Origin: Mycobacterium sp. D16R12
GTDB taxonomy: Bacteria > Actinomycetota > Actinomycetes > Mycobacteriales > Mycobacteriaceae
Direction: 5' to 3'
Length of the DNA stretch: 64,000 bases
Assembly: GCF_002013465.1 (NCBI RefSeq)
Contig: NZ_MAFC01000005.1
Location: 248,001 to 312,000 of the forward strand
The notes under the pieces are model-generated. The model made no database searches, was not told the origin of the DNA, and saw only the letters and a program-made list of their open reading frames with translations. The position numbers were made by a program, and so were the translations under genes. Position 1 is the stretch's first letter; each line of letters begins with the position of its first letter. Of this stretch, positions 18,473 to 26,058 are shown piece by piece.

Positions 18473-20733
18473 GTCCGGGTCCCGGCGAGTTCACGCGCTA
18501 CCCATTGTTTTTCGACTTCCTTCTCCACGTCGGTAGGTAGGAAGCCGCTGGGTGCGAAGAGTCTGGAAGGAAGCTCGGGGTCTTCGGTCGTGGGCAGACC
18601 TCCGGCCCGGACTGCGCGCAGACAGGTCCAGGCACCGGCCGCGACGACGACCAGCACCAATGAAGCGAAGACAACCGACAGCGTCCCCTGGACCAACGTG
18701 TTGCGAATCACGGCATCGATGGCTTCGGGTGTCTTGGCGGTCTTGAACGTCGTCAAACCCGCGTCGCGGGCCGCCGCGTAGAGCCGGTGCTGGGTGAAGT
18801 ACCCCACGGCGGGGTCGGAGGAGAAGATCTTCTGCCAGGACGCGGTCATGGTGACGATCAGGTCCCAGGCAAGAGGGAGGCCCGGGATCCACGCCCACGT
18901 GTAGAGCCCCTGCTTGACGGTGACTGTGAGCACCACCGTCAGCGCAATCGCGGCCAGCAGCTGATTGGCGATGCCGAACAGCGGGAAGAGGGTGTTGATA
19001 CCGCCGAGAGGGTCGGTGACCCCCATGAGCAGGATCGAACCCCAGCCACCGACGACGATCGCCGAGCAGATCCACGCCCCGGCGCGCCAGGAGGCGTCCT
19101 TGAAGCGGCGCAGCGGCCCACCCAGGTTCCCCAGGGAATCGGACAGCATGAACCGGGCGACCCGGGTGCCGGCGTCGACGGTGGTGAGGATGAACAGCGC
19201 CTCGAACATGATCGCGAAGTGGTACCAGAACGCCTTGAAACCGCTGCCGCCGAACACGTCCGACATGACATGCGAGATTCCGATGGCCAGGGTGGGTGCG
19301 CCGCCCGTGCGCGAGACGATCGACGTCTCGCCGATGTCCTTGGCGGTTTGCGTCAGCTGTGCGCCGGTGATGTCCGGCCCGCCGATCGGCAGTGCGTTGA
19401 CGTAGGCGGCCGCGGTCTCTGCGGTGCCGCCGGTCACCGCGGTGGGGGCGTTGATCGCAAAGTACAAGTGCTGGTTGAGGATCGCCGCGGTGACCAATGC
19501 CATGACGGCGACGAAGGACTCCGTGAGCATGCCGCCGTATCCGATGAAGCGGGCCTGGCTCTCCTTCTGGAGCAGCTTGGGGGTGGTGCCGGAGGCGATC
19601 AGTGAATGAAAGCCCGACAGCGCCCCACAGGCGATGGTGATGAATAGGAAGGGGAACAGCGATCCGGCGAAGGCGGGTCCGGAGCTATTGAAGGCGAACT
19701 CGCTGACCGCGGGTAGTTGTGCCACCGGCCTGGCGATCAGGATGCCGACAGCCAGCATCGCGATGGTCCCGACCTTCATGAAGGTCGACAGGTAGTCGCG
19801 GGGAGCAAGCAGCAGCCACACCGGCAGCACCGAGGCGGCGAATCCGTAGAACATCATCAGCCAGGCGATGGTGGTCTTGTCCAGGCTGAACAGGGTTTCG
19901 CCCCAGCCAGATTCGGCGACCCAGCGGCCGGAGATGATGGCGGCGAGCAGTAGTGCCACGCCGATGACGGTCACCTCGCTGACCTTCCCGGGCCGCAGAT
20001 AGCGCAGGTACACGCCCATGAACAGCGCGATGGGGATCGTCATCGCGATGGAGAACACACCCCAGGGGCTTTCGCCGAGGGCGTTGACGACGACCAGGCC
20101 CAGCACCGCGATCAGGATGATCATGATGACGAAAATCGCCACCATCGCCGCGACTCCGCCGACGGTGCCCATCTCGTCGCGGGCCATCTGGCCCAGGCTG
20201 CGACCGCCGCGCCGGGTGGAGATGACCAGCACCAGGTAGTCCTGAACCGCCCCGGCCAGGACGACGCCGACGACGATCCAGATGATTCCGGGCAGATACC
20301 CCATCTGGGCGGCCAGCACCGGACCGACCAGCGGGCCGGCTCCGGCGATGGCGGCGAAGTGGTGACCGAAGAGCACCCGCCGGTCGGTGGGGACGAAGTC
20401 CTTACCGTTGTCGAGTGCCTCGGCGGGGGTGGCGCGGTCATCGCGTGGCCTGACGAGTCTGCGTTCAATCAGCTTGGCGTAGAACCGGTAGGCGATCAGG
20501 TACGTGCAGATCGCGGCGACCACGAACCACACGGCGTTGACGTGCTCGCCGCGCAGCAGCGCGATCATCGTCCAGGCGAAGGCTCCCAGCAGTGCCACCA
20601 ACACGAGCACCACACGCGATGTGGGTGAGGGCGCCCGGTTATCGATGACGCCCACGGGCGGGAGGTCGGGGTCGGCGCGCAGCAGCTCGACGCCGGGTGG
20701 GGGAGTCAGGTCTTGCGCCGCATCTGTGGCCAT
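18469..20733 (-). CDS. cstA: CstA-family carbon starvation/pyruvate-type transporter
   Basis: 754 residues with about 16 membrane helices. CstA signatures: FVPTDRRVLFGHHFAAIAGAGPLVGPVLAAQMGYLPG in fragments such as GHHFAAIAGAGPLVGP, and later SGFHSLIASGTTPKLLQKE and FPLFGIANQLLAAIAL. CstA proteins import peptides or pyruvate during starvation. ATG 20733 (MATDAAQDL) is selected, with AAGG 9 bases upstream; an open frame to 20790 would add 19 untypical residues. The promoter region towards 20854 contains one copy of a 39-bp repeated element. Confidence 0.93.
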   Translation of the reverse strand: MATDAAQDLTPPPGVELLRADPDLPPVGVIDNRAPSPTSRVVLVLVALLGAFAWTMIALLRGEHVNAVWFVVAAICTYLIAYRFYAKLIERRLVRPRDDRATPAEALDNGKDFVPTDRRVLFGHHFAAIAGAGPLVGPVLAAQMGYLPGIIWIVVGVVLAGAVQDYLVLVISTRRGGRSLGQMARDEMGTVGGVAAMVAIFVIMIILIAVLGLVVVNALGESPWGVFSIAMTIPIALFMGVYLRYLRPGKVSEVTVIGVALLLAAIISGRWVAESGWGETLFSLDKTTIAWLMMFYGFAASVLPVWLLLAPRDYLSTFMKVGTIAMLAVGILIARPVAQLPAVSEFAFNSSGPAFAGSLFPFLFITIACGALSGFHSLIASGTTPKLLQKESQARFIGYGGMLTESFVAVMALVTAAILNQHLYFAINAPTAVTGGTAETAAAYVNALPIGGPDITGAQLTQTAKDIGETSIVSRTGGAPTLAIGISHVMSDVFGGSGFKAFWYHFAIMFEALFILTTVDAGTRVARFMLSDSLGNLGGPLRRFKDASWRAGAWICSAIVVGGWGSILLMGVTDPLGGINTLFPLFGIANQLLAAIALTVVLTVTVKQGLYTWAWIPGLPLAWDLIVTMTASWQKIFSSDPAVGYFTQHRLYAAARDAGLTTFKTAKTPEAIDAVIRNTLVQGTLSVVFASLVLVVVAAGAWTCLRAVRAGGLPTTEDPELPSRLFAPSGFLPTDVEKEVEKQWVARELAGTRT

Positions 20734-20789
20734 GCGCGTTACCTTAGGTGCCCGCCGCCGGACCCCGTCGTACATCGACCCTCTGTTCA

Positions 20790-20828
20790 AGATCAGGGAA
20801 AGATCGGGGCCATCCCTGATGTGTCACG
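20790..20828. repeat. 39-bp regulatory repeat, copy 1
   Basis: A 39-base element identical at 32 of 39 positions, without gaps, to 21185-21223. It contains TCAGGGAA-AGA-TCGGGGCC, two similar 8-base units separated by 3 bases. Its end lies 25 bases before the GTG at 20854; it also lies upstream of divergent cstA. Confidence 0.75.
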
Positions 20829-20853
20829 TGATCTTGATTCATAACGTCGAGAG

Positions 20854-21177
20854 GTGACCAAAACAGCGTGGTTTGCAACGGCTTTGGACGCCATGATGGT
20901 GGTTCTCCCGATTGCGGCGGTGGCGCTGGCGGCCGTTGCGCATGCCGGGCCGCAGGGCTACGGAGACGCCGAATCCGTGATCAGTTCCCTTGAGGAGCAA
21001 GGAAATTACGTCATCCTGAACCGGGTGGGAAACAAGCCTCTCGAGAGTTGCATGGTCACCAGGGTGCGGCAGGGGCCTTCGGTGTACGTGTACGAGCGGG
21101 CGGTGGGAGCCGATTCCGAATCGATTCCCACCAAGATTTTGGACCATGGAACCTATTACGTGGACCTGAAATGCTGA
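20854..21177 (+). CDS. small secreted two-cysteine protein (paralogue 1)
   Basis: 107 residues. A hydrophobic signal segment (MMVVLPIAAVALAAVAHAG, AHA cleavage context) precedes a mature part of about 75 residues with GDAESVISSLEEQGNYVILNRVGNKPLESCMVTRVRQG and a C-terminal DLKC. Two paralogues in this window (21958 and 28211) share the pattern D-x-I-xx-L-x-x-x-G-(x)3-VxNRxG-x-x-P-L/M-x-x-C and a final Cys, so a disulfide between the two Cys is likely. Function unknown. GTG 20854 has GAGAG directly before it; ATG 20893 is possible. Preceded by the 39-bp element. Confidence 0.75.
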   Translation: MTKTAWFATALDAMMVVLPIAAVALAAVAHAGPQGYGDAESVISSLEEQGNYVILNRVGNKPLESCMVTRVRQGPSVYVYERAVGADSESIPTKILDHGTYYVDLKC

Positions 21178-21184
21178 GTCGCGA

Positions 21185-21223
21185 AGACCAGGGAAAGATC
21201 AGGGACTTCCCCGATGCGCCACG
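21185..21223. repeat. 39-bp regulatory repeat, copy 2
   Basis: Second copy of the element at 20790-20828 (7 mismatches, no gaps). It ends 26 bases before the ATG of the PspC gene, almost the same spacing as copy 1 to its gene. Contains CCAGGGAA-AGA-TCAGGGAC, two 8-base direct repeats with a 3-base spacer. Confidence 0.75.
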
Positions 21224-21249
21224 GTGTTTCGGTGGCCTACGGTGATGAC

Positions 21250-21435
21250 ATGACTACTGCACTGCGACGTCCCCAGACCGGGAAGATGATCGGCGGGGTG
21301 TGCGCGGCAATCGCCCAGCGCTTTGGATGGGACGTCACCATCGTCCGGGTGCTCACGGTCGCGTCGATCCTGCTCCCAGGCCCGCAGGTGCTGGCCTACC
21401 TGGTGTTGTGGGCGCTCATTCCGCGGGAGCAGTGA
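21250..21435 (+). CDS. PspC-domain protein
   Basis: 61 residues: LRRPQTGKMIGGVCAAIAQRFGWDVTIVRVLTV then a membrane helix ILLPGPQVLAYLVLWALIP. This is a stand-alone PspC domain; GGVCAAIA and the hydrophobic W-LIP end are diagnostic. In the phage-shock response PspC is an inner-membrane component sensing envelope damage, but small actinobacterial versions are poorly understood. ATG 21250 is preceded by GTGATGAC, a modest ribosome site. The upstream 39-bp element suggests co-regulation with the secreted protein at 20854. Confidence 0.9.
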   Translation: MTTALRRPQTGKMIGGVCAAIAQRFGWDVTIVRVLTVASILLPGPQVLAYLVLWALIPREQ

Positions 21436-21524
21436 GCCCGACGACGGGGCGTTAAGTTAATTTTTCGTAACCACAGGGTGTATGGGTATCGGCGTGGAGG
21501 CAAAGCGTGAGCTAGTGTGCGCTC

Positions 21525-21890
21525 ATGAGGCCATACGATTACCCCCTACGGGTTACCGTGCTGGTTCTTGTCGCCGGGGTGCTGTGCTTCGTGGGGGTGA
21601 ACCCGGGAAGCGTCATGGCTGAGGCCGGATCGGTGTCGACTGTGCACGCTCTCGATGACGAGGGGGCGAATGCCTCGCCGGCGCACGAGCCCCAGGTGGA
21701 TGCCTTCGCGCAGGTCGTGCAGATCGCCAAGATGTGCCGGGGTATCCCCGCGGGAGCCATGCTGCTGGTGCTGGCGTTCGTGGTGATCTTCTTGCTGTTC
21801 ACGGCGACGCGTGGATCGCCTGTGCCGCAACGGATTATCGCCCGAGGCGGCCGGGTGGTGTTGCTCAGGAGCTGTGTGAATCGGTGCTGA
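21525..21890 (+). CDS. LpqS-like membrane protein (diverged copy)
   Basis: 121 residues. An N-terminal hydrophobic segment (VTVLVLVAGVLCFVGV), a soluble middle part of about 45 residues, a second hydrophobic segment (GAMLLVLAFVVIFLLFTA) and a tail RGSPVPQRIIARGGRVVLLRSCVNRC. The tail resembles the ends of the copper-locus proteins at 27713 and 28608 (RG-P...GR-x-L-x-x-x-CVxRR), and like the copy at 27713 it is followed by a small secreted two-Cys protein. Its ATG start is supported by charged residues before the first helix. The relation to LpqS is weak and partly contextual. Confidence 0.6.
   Translation: MRPYDYPLRVTVLVLVAGVLCFVGVNPGSVMAEAGSVSTVHALDDEGANASPAHEPQVDAFAQVVQIAKMCRGIPAGAMLLVLAFVVIFLLFTATRGSPVPQRIIARGGRVVLLRSCVNRC
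21540..21554. promoter_or_regulatory. possible degenerate RicR-type box
   Basis: TACCC-CCTAC-GGGTT matches the copper box TACCC-N5-GGGTA at 9 of 10 arm positions. It lies at codons 6-10 of the LpqS-like gene if ATG 21525 is used, an unusual position, so it may be chance or the start may be later (GTG 21558). Confidence 0.3.
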
Positions 21891-21957
21891 CGGGGTCGGT
21901 GATATCCGACCCCAAGTCAGTCATGCCGCGGTATCGCGGTTCTACACAGGAGTATCC

Positions 21958-22257
21958 ATGAATTCTCGTTTTGCGGTATCCGCGCTGGCGGTCGCAGCGA
22001 CACTTCTCACCGCGCCGTTGGCGCACGCCGGCCCCGATGGGGAGAGCGCCGCCGACGTGATCGCCGACCTGGAATCGCGCGGCAACATCGTCGTCGTCAA
22101 CCGTGTGGGTAGCGGACCCATGGCCGACTGCAAGGCGACCGCCGTCCGTCCCGGTCGGCTATTGGCCCCGGGTGCCTCGATCAACGCGCCGGGAGCCAGC
22201 TGGGGTGGCTCCATCCTGTCGAATCACCGGGTGATGCACGTCGACATCGCCTGCTGA
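21958..22257 (+). CDS. small secreted two-cysteine protein (paralogue 2)
   Basis: 99 residues. Signal peptide MNSRFAVSALAVAATLLTAPLAHAG with AHA cleavage site, then ADVIADLESRGNIVVVNRVGSGPMADCKATAVRPG and a C-terminal HRVMHVDIAC. Same family as 20854 and 28211; the ending HRVMHVDIAC is close to YRVMHVSVEC of the copper-locus copy, so these two are the closer pair. ATG 21958 follows GGAGTATCC (GGAG 5 bases upstream). Probably cotranscribed with the LpqS-like gene 67 bases upstream. Confidence 0.8.
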   Translation: MNSRFAVSALAVAATLLTAPLAHAGPDGESAADVIADLESRGNIVVVNRVGSGPMADCKATAVRPGRLLAPGASINAPGASWGGSILSNHRVMHVDIAC

Positions 22258-22259
22258 CA

Positions 22260-22607
22260 TCAGCCCTTAAGGATGTCCAGCAGCACGACTGCGTGATTGT
22301 GCTCCGGGTCCTTTGCGGCGTAGAGCAGCGTGACGGTGCCTTTTTCGCGTTCAAGCTCATGCGCGGTATCCACCGCAGGGTTGGCAGCCAGCTCGGCGCG
22401 GTACTCCTCGGCGTACGTGCCCCAATCCTCGGCGGGGGCATGGTGCCAGCGGACCCGCAGGTCCGGGCTCGGCGCGATGTCCTTGAACCAGAGATCGACC
22501 TGTGCGGCGGCCTTGCTCAGTCCGCGCGGCCAGAGACGGTCGACCAGCACGCGGTAACCGTCCGCAGGGTCGGGAGTCTCGTAGATCCGCTTGGTGGAAA
22601 AGGTCAC
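22260..22607 (-). CDS. DUF488 family protein
   Basis: 115 residues. RIYETPDPADGYRVLVDRLWPRGLSK, then VRWHHAPAEDWGTYAEEYRAEL and TLLYAAKDPEHNHAVVLLDIL are the DUF488/YeaO-type signatures (DRLWPRG, AKD..HN.A..L). Function unknown; the fold may bind nucleic acid or serve as a small enzyme. GTG 22607 chosen (MTFSTKRIYE); longer frames run antisense through ychF. Divergent from ychF with 42 bases between. Confidence 0.9.
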   Translation of the reverse strand: MTFSTKRIYETPDPADGYRVLVDRLWPRGLSKAAAQVDLWFKDIAPSPDLRVRWHHAPAEDWGTYAEEYRAELAANPAVDTAHELEREKGTVTLLYAAKDPEHNHAVVLLDILKG

Positions 22608-22649
22608 CTGAGCATTCTTATCTGCCCGGGTCCGTAGAATCACCATCTC

Positions 22650-23723
22650 GTGAGCCTGAACTTGGGAATCGTTGGTCTGCCGAACGTCGGAAAGTCGACG
22701 CTGTTCAACGCGCTGACGCGCAACAACGTGCTGGCGGCCAACTACCCGTTTGCGACGATCGAACCGAACGAGGGCGTGGTGCCGCTGCCGGACCCGCGCC
22801 TGGACAAGCTGGCGGAGGTGTTCGGCTCGGCGCGCACGCTGCCCGCCACCGTGACGTTCGTGGACATCGCCGGAATCGTCAAGGGCGCCTCGGAAGGGGC
22901 GGGGCTCGGGAACAAGTTCCTGGCCAACATCCGCGAATGCGATGCCATCTGTCAGGTGGTGCGGGTGTTCGCCGATGACGACGTTGTGCACGTCGATGGC
23001 CGGGTCGATCCCGCGGCCGATATCGAGGTGATCGAGACCGAGCTGATTCTCGCCGACATGCAGACGCTGGAGAAGGCGGTGCCGCGGCTGGAGAAGGAAG
23101 CCAAGACCAAGAAGGAACGCCAGCCGCTCGCCGATGCCGCCAAGGCCGCGCAGGAGGTGCTCGACGAGGGCAAGACGCTGTTCTCGACGGGTAAGGACTG
23201 GTCGGTGGTGCGCGAGCTGAACCTGATGACCACCAAGCCATTCCTCTACGTGTTCAACGCCGACGAGTCGGTGCTCGGCGACGACGCCCGTGTAGCCCAA
23301 CTGCGGCAGCTGGTGGCCCCGGCCGACGCGGTGTTCCTGGACGCGAAGATCGAGTCCGAGCTGCAGGAGCTGGACGAGGAGTCCGCCGCCGAGCTGCTGG
23401 AGTCGATCGGGCAGACCGAACGGGGCCTGGATGCGTTGGCGCATGCGGGTTTCCACACCCTGAAGCTGCAGACCTACCTGACCGCCGGGCCGAAAGAGGC
23501 GCGGGCGTGGACGATTCACCAGGGAGACACCGCTCCGAAGGCGGCCGGCGTCATCCACACCGACTTCGAGAAGGGCTTCATCAAGGCCGAGGTCGTGTCC
23601 TACCAGGATCTTGTCGAGGCCGGTTCGATGACCGCGGCGAAGGCCGCCGGGAAGGTCCGGATGGAAGGCAAGGAGTACGTCATGGTCGACGGCGACGTGG
23701 TGGAGTTCCGGTTCAACGTCTAA
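22650..23723 (+). CDS. ychF: redox-regulated ATPase/GTPase YchF
   Basis: 357 residues, an Obg-family P-loop NTPase that prefers ATP and binds ribosomes. G1 GLPNVGKST, switch ANYPFATIEPNEGVV, G3 VDIAGIVKGASEGAGLGNKFL, and the C-terminal TGS domain ending GDVVEFRFNV. GTG start at 22650. Corresponds to Rv1112. The last 30 bases (23694-23723) recur at 24124-24153 behind the next gene. Confidence 0.96.
   Translation: MSLNLGIVGLPNVGKSTLFNALTRNNVLAANYPFATIEPNEGVVPLPDPRLDKLAEVFGSARTLPATVTFVDIAGIVKGASEGAGLGNKFLANIRECDAICQVVRVFADDDVVHVDGRVDPAADIEVIETELILADMQTLEKAVPRLEKEAKTKKERQPLADAAKAAQEVLDEGKTLFSTGKDWSVVRELNLMTTKPFLYVFNADESVLGDDARVAQLRQLVAPADAVFLDAKIESELQELDEESAAELLESIGQTERGLDALAHAGFHTLKLQTYLTAGPKEARAWTIHQGDTAPKAAGVIHTDFEKGFIKAEVVSYQDLVEAGSMTAAKAAGKVRMEGKEYVMVDGDVVEFRFNV
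23694..23723 (+). repeat. ychF 3' end, left copy of 30-bp direct repeat
   Basis: The final ten codons of ychF (DVVEFRFNV and stop). A copy with three synonymous differences lies at 24124-24153; the two bracket 400 bases carrying the CPCC gene. Confidence 0.9.
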
Positions 23724-23749
23724 GCAACAGAAGAAGTAGGCATCCGTCG

Positions 23750-24118
23750 GTGTATCCCTGCGTGTGCTGCGGCCACCTGACGGCTTTGGAACCGCCGGGC
23801 AACTACGAGATCTGTCCGATTTGTTTCTGGGAAGACGATGCCGTTCAGCTTCGTTGGCCAGCCATCAGCGGCGGCGCGAACACGGTGTCGCTGATCGAGG
23901 GGCAAGCGAACTATCGCGAGTTCGGTTCGTGCGAATCCCGATTGATCCCGCACGTGCGCCTGCCGCGGGATGACGAAGAGATCGAGGCCGGGTGGCGGCC
24001 AATAGACGAGGAGCGTGACCGTTTCGAGGCTTGGGAAGCCGAGCCGAGGCCAGATTGGCCCGACGACATGACCGTCCTCTACTGGTCGCGGCCTACCTGG
24101 TGGAAACTCGTTCGATAA
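23750..24118 (+). CDS. CPCC-type cysteine-rich protein
   Basis: 122 residues. MYPCVCCGHLTALEPPGNYEICPICFWEDD holds two CxxC pairs (CVCC and CPIC) that probably bind zinc, followed by LRWPAISGGANTVSL and an acidic, Trp-rich C-terminal half (DDMTVLYWSRPTWW). This matches the cysteine-rich CPCC family, common as cargo in immunity or accessory loci but of unknown function. GTG 23750 is chosen since the CPCC domain starts there. It sits between two copies of the ychF 3' end, a sign of acquisition. Confidence 0.85.
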   Translation: MYPCVCCGHLTALEPPGNYEICPICFWEDDAVQLRWPAISGGANTVSLIEGQANYREFGSCESRLIPHVRLPRDDEEIEAGWRPIDEERDRFEAWEAEPRPDWPDDMTVLYWSRPTWWKLVR

Positions 24119-24123
24119 GGCTC

Positions 24124-24153
24124 GACGTGGTGGAATTCCGTTTCAACGTCTGA
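24124..24153 (+). repeat. duplicate ychF 3' end, right copy of 30-bp direct repeat
   Basis: Encodes DVVEFRFNV and a stop, 27 of 30 bases identical to 23694-23723. The three changes are GAG/GAA, CGG/CGT and TAA/TGA, all synonymous. It is not part of any longer ORF here. Confidence 0.9.
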
Positions 24154-24206
24154 CCTGAGTGTTAACGTGTGTGCCGTGGTGGCGACGCCCGCCACATTCG
24201 CGCTTC

Positions 24207-24224
24207 CAGGTGAACGATCACCTG
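24207..24224. promoter_or_regulatory. palindrome CAGGTGA-N4-TCACCTG
   Basis: A perfect 7-bp inverted repeat with 4-base spacer in the 180-base gap between the ychF tail copy and the DUF1801 gene. Operator-like; reader unknown. The rest of this gap shows no gene. Confidence 0.35.
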
Positions 24225-24338
24225 AATCATTGCGGAGAGGCCTGAGGTAATCAGGACATGTCCGAATGGAGTGCTGCGCCTTCTGGCGCGCCAATTCCAT
24301 TGCGCCGGTACCGCAACGGCTGACGAAAGGACATGACG

Positions 24339-24692
24339 ATGGCTACAAAGGACGACAAGAACCTCCAGCAGGTACTCGACAAAATCGCGGGTATGAATGA
24401 GCCTGCGCGGAGTGTCATGCGGCGCATGCACGACGTGATTGTCGCTGCTGCACCCGAACTCAAACCGCGTATCTGGTACGGGATGCCGGGCTATGCCAAG
24501 TCCGCGAGCAGTCCTGTCCTCGTCTTCTTCCGCAACGATGACCTGATGAGCCTTGGGGTGAGCGAAAAGGCCACGCTCAAGCCGGCCGGGGGCGAGGACG
24601 GACTATTGATTCCTGCGGCCTGGTACTTCGAGGGATTGAACGACGTCACTGAGCGGCGTGTTGCCGAGATCGTCCGCGCCGCGATCACGTAA
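24339..24692 (+). CDS. DUF1801 family protein
   Basis: 117 residues. Pattern NLQQVLDKIAGMNEPARSVMRRMHDVIVAAAPELKPRIWYGMPGYAKSASSPVLVFFRNDD fits DUF1801/YdhG proteins (APEL.p.i.YGMPgy), here seen in fragments such as APELKPRIWYGMPGY. The family has a YdhG-like fold, is sometimes called an iron chaperone relative, and its role is unknown. ATG 24339 is preferred, 8 bases after GAAAGG; ATG 24333 in the same frame is too close to it. Confidence 0.85.
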   Translation: MATKDDKNLQQVLDKIAGMNEPARSVMRRMHDVIVAAAPELKPRIWYGMPGYAKSASSPVLVFFRNDDLMSLGVSEKATLKPAGGEDGLLIPAAWYFEGLNDVTERRVAEIVRAAIT

Positions 24693-24708
24693 CCGAGCAC
24701 GATCGAAT

Positions 24709-25089
24709 TCATCCGATGGGTTCAACCCACTGAGCGCGGGATGGTCCGGCTTCGAAGGGCTCGCTGAAGTACTGCGTTTCGCGGACCACCTCGCCATCGT
24801 CGAACTCCATGATGCTCACAACATGAAAGGGCTTCGCGTCGTAGGTCGTGACGAGCTCGCTGACCCATAAATCGCCACCACCGGTGATTCGTCGCACGGT
24901 GAAGCGTTTCTTGTTCGGTTGCGCTTCGCGCGAGGCTTGAATGTTGGCGCGGCCGCGGATTCGCTCGCCAGACTGCGGGTACTCGAGAACCGCATCACGT
25001 CGGTAGACACGATGTTCTGTATCGAAGTCGTTCGCGTCGGAGGCTGCCCAGTGGGCTTCGAGCGCGCCTCGCAGATCCATGTCACTCAT
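24709..25089 (-). CDS. SnoaL/NTF2-like protein
   Basis: 126 residues. LRGALEAHWAASDANDFDTEHRVYRRDAVLEYPQSGERIRGRANIQASRE is a typical NTF2-like cone opening, followed by strands VRRITGGGDLWVSELVTTYD and VVSIMEFDDGEVVRETQYF. Such proteins are small isomerases, hydrolases or binding proteins; substrate unknown. AAAGG lies six bases before ATG 25089. It converges with the DUF1801 gene. Confidence 0.88.
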   Translation of the reverse strand: MSDMDLRGALEAHWAASDANDFDTEHRVYRRDAVLEYPQSGERIRGRANIQASREAQPNKKRFTVRRITGGGDLWVSELVTTYDAKPFHVVSIMEFDDGEVVRETQYFSEPFEAGPSRAQWVEPIG

Positions 25090-25207
25090 GGTGGCCTTTC
25101 TTTCGATCAGATGCTTCCAGTCTCCTGGACTTGTCGGGGTGCGCACCTAGCATCTGGCTCACTACGCAGTCCACCGATCACTGGCGGCACCCTCAGGAGG
25201 TCTACCC

Positions 25208-25606
25208 ATGAGATTCGTTTCGACACGAATCATCACAGCCGACGTCGATCGATTGGTCACGTTCTACGAGATGGTCACCGAGGCAGTGGCTGTCTGGGGG
25301 AACGAACTCTTCGCGGAGATTCCGACCGCGGTCGGCACCCTGGCGATCGGCAGCGAGAAAACCGTCCCGTTGTTCGGGCAAGGATCCGCTGAGCCGGCGG
25401 CCAACCGCACAGCCATTCTAGAGTTCATCGTGGATGACGTGGACGCCGAATACGCCAGGCTTCGTGAGCAGCTCACCGAGGTGGTCACCGAGCCGACGAC
25501 CATGCCTTGGGGGAACCGCGCGCTGTTGTTCCGGGACCCCGACGGGAATCTCGTGAATCTGTTCACTCCGGTCACCGACGAGGCACGCGCCAAGTTCGGA
25601 GTATGA
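25208..25606 (+). CDS. VOC-family (glyoxalase-like) protein
   Basis: 132 residues. RIITADVDRLVTFYEMVTE opens a vicinal-oxygen-chelate fold, with ILEFIVDDVDAEYARL and LLFRDPDGNLVNLF in the second half carrying the usual metal Glu/His positions only partly (RDPDGNLVNLF lacks the Glu). AGGAGG stands 7 bases before the ATG, an ideal ribosome site. Its 3' end overlaps the oppositely oriented VOC gene by 35 bases. Possible roles are dioxygenase, isomerase or resistance; none can be assigned. Confidence 0.88.
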   Translation: MRFVSTRIITADVDRLVTFYEMVTEAVAVWGNELFAEIPTAVGTLAIGSEKTVPLFGQGSAEPAANRTAILEFIVDDVDAEYARLREQLTEVVTEPTTMPWGNRALLFRDPDGNLVNLFTPVTDEARAKFGV

Positions 25607-25979
25607 CCTGCCGTCGGTCGTAGAACTGGACGAGGCAGAACTCATTTCCTTCCGGATCGAGCATGACGAGCACCATGCCCTCGTCGTAGTCATGACGCTC
25701 GCCCGACCAGGATCCGCCGAGTCGCTCCACTTGAGCCCTCGCGACATCGATGTCATCGACCTCAACATCGAGATGAAGACGCGCCTTCGAGGTCTTCGCC
25801 TCCGGCACACGCTGAAAGGTAAGCCGCGGTTGATCGCCGGTGCGCGTGCCCAGCGTGGCCCACCCCGGATCATCACCATGCTCGGTGGACGGTGCGAGTT
25901 CGAGCAGCGCACCCCAGAACGACGAGAGTCGCGCAGGGTCCGCACAGTCGATCGTCAGCCCCATCCAGCGATTCGTCAC
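25572..25979 (-). CDS. VOC-family (glyoxalase-like) protein
   Basis: 135 residues. RWMGLTIDCADPARLSSFWGALL, then ARLHLDVEVDDIDVARAQVERLGG and VLMLDPEGNEFCLVQF form the two beta-alpha-beta repeats of a glyoxalase-like domain; DPEGNEFCLV is the classical end motif with a metal Glu. Its relation to the convergent VOC gene is family-level only. The C-terminal 20 residues overlap that gene, so one stop may have drifted. Confidence 0.88.
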   Translation of the reverse strand: MTNRWMGLTIDCADPARLSSFWGALLELAPSTEHGDDPGWATLGTRTGDQPRLTFQRVPEAKTSKARLHLDVEVDDIDVARAQVERLGGSWSGERHDYDEGMVLVMLDPEGNEFCLVQFYDRRQVILRTWRVPRR

Positions 25980-26058
25980 CAGCTCATTGTTGACCGATCA
26001 ACCGGAGTTGTCGCTTATAGCCGGGCACGTCGTGATGTGTCGGGGAATCTGCCGCACG

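Noticed and set aside
21196..21215. possible DosR box (GGGACTTCCCC)
   Set aside because: Half-site spacing is too short for the DosR palindrome, and the sequence is better explained as part of the duplicated 39-bp element.
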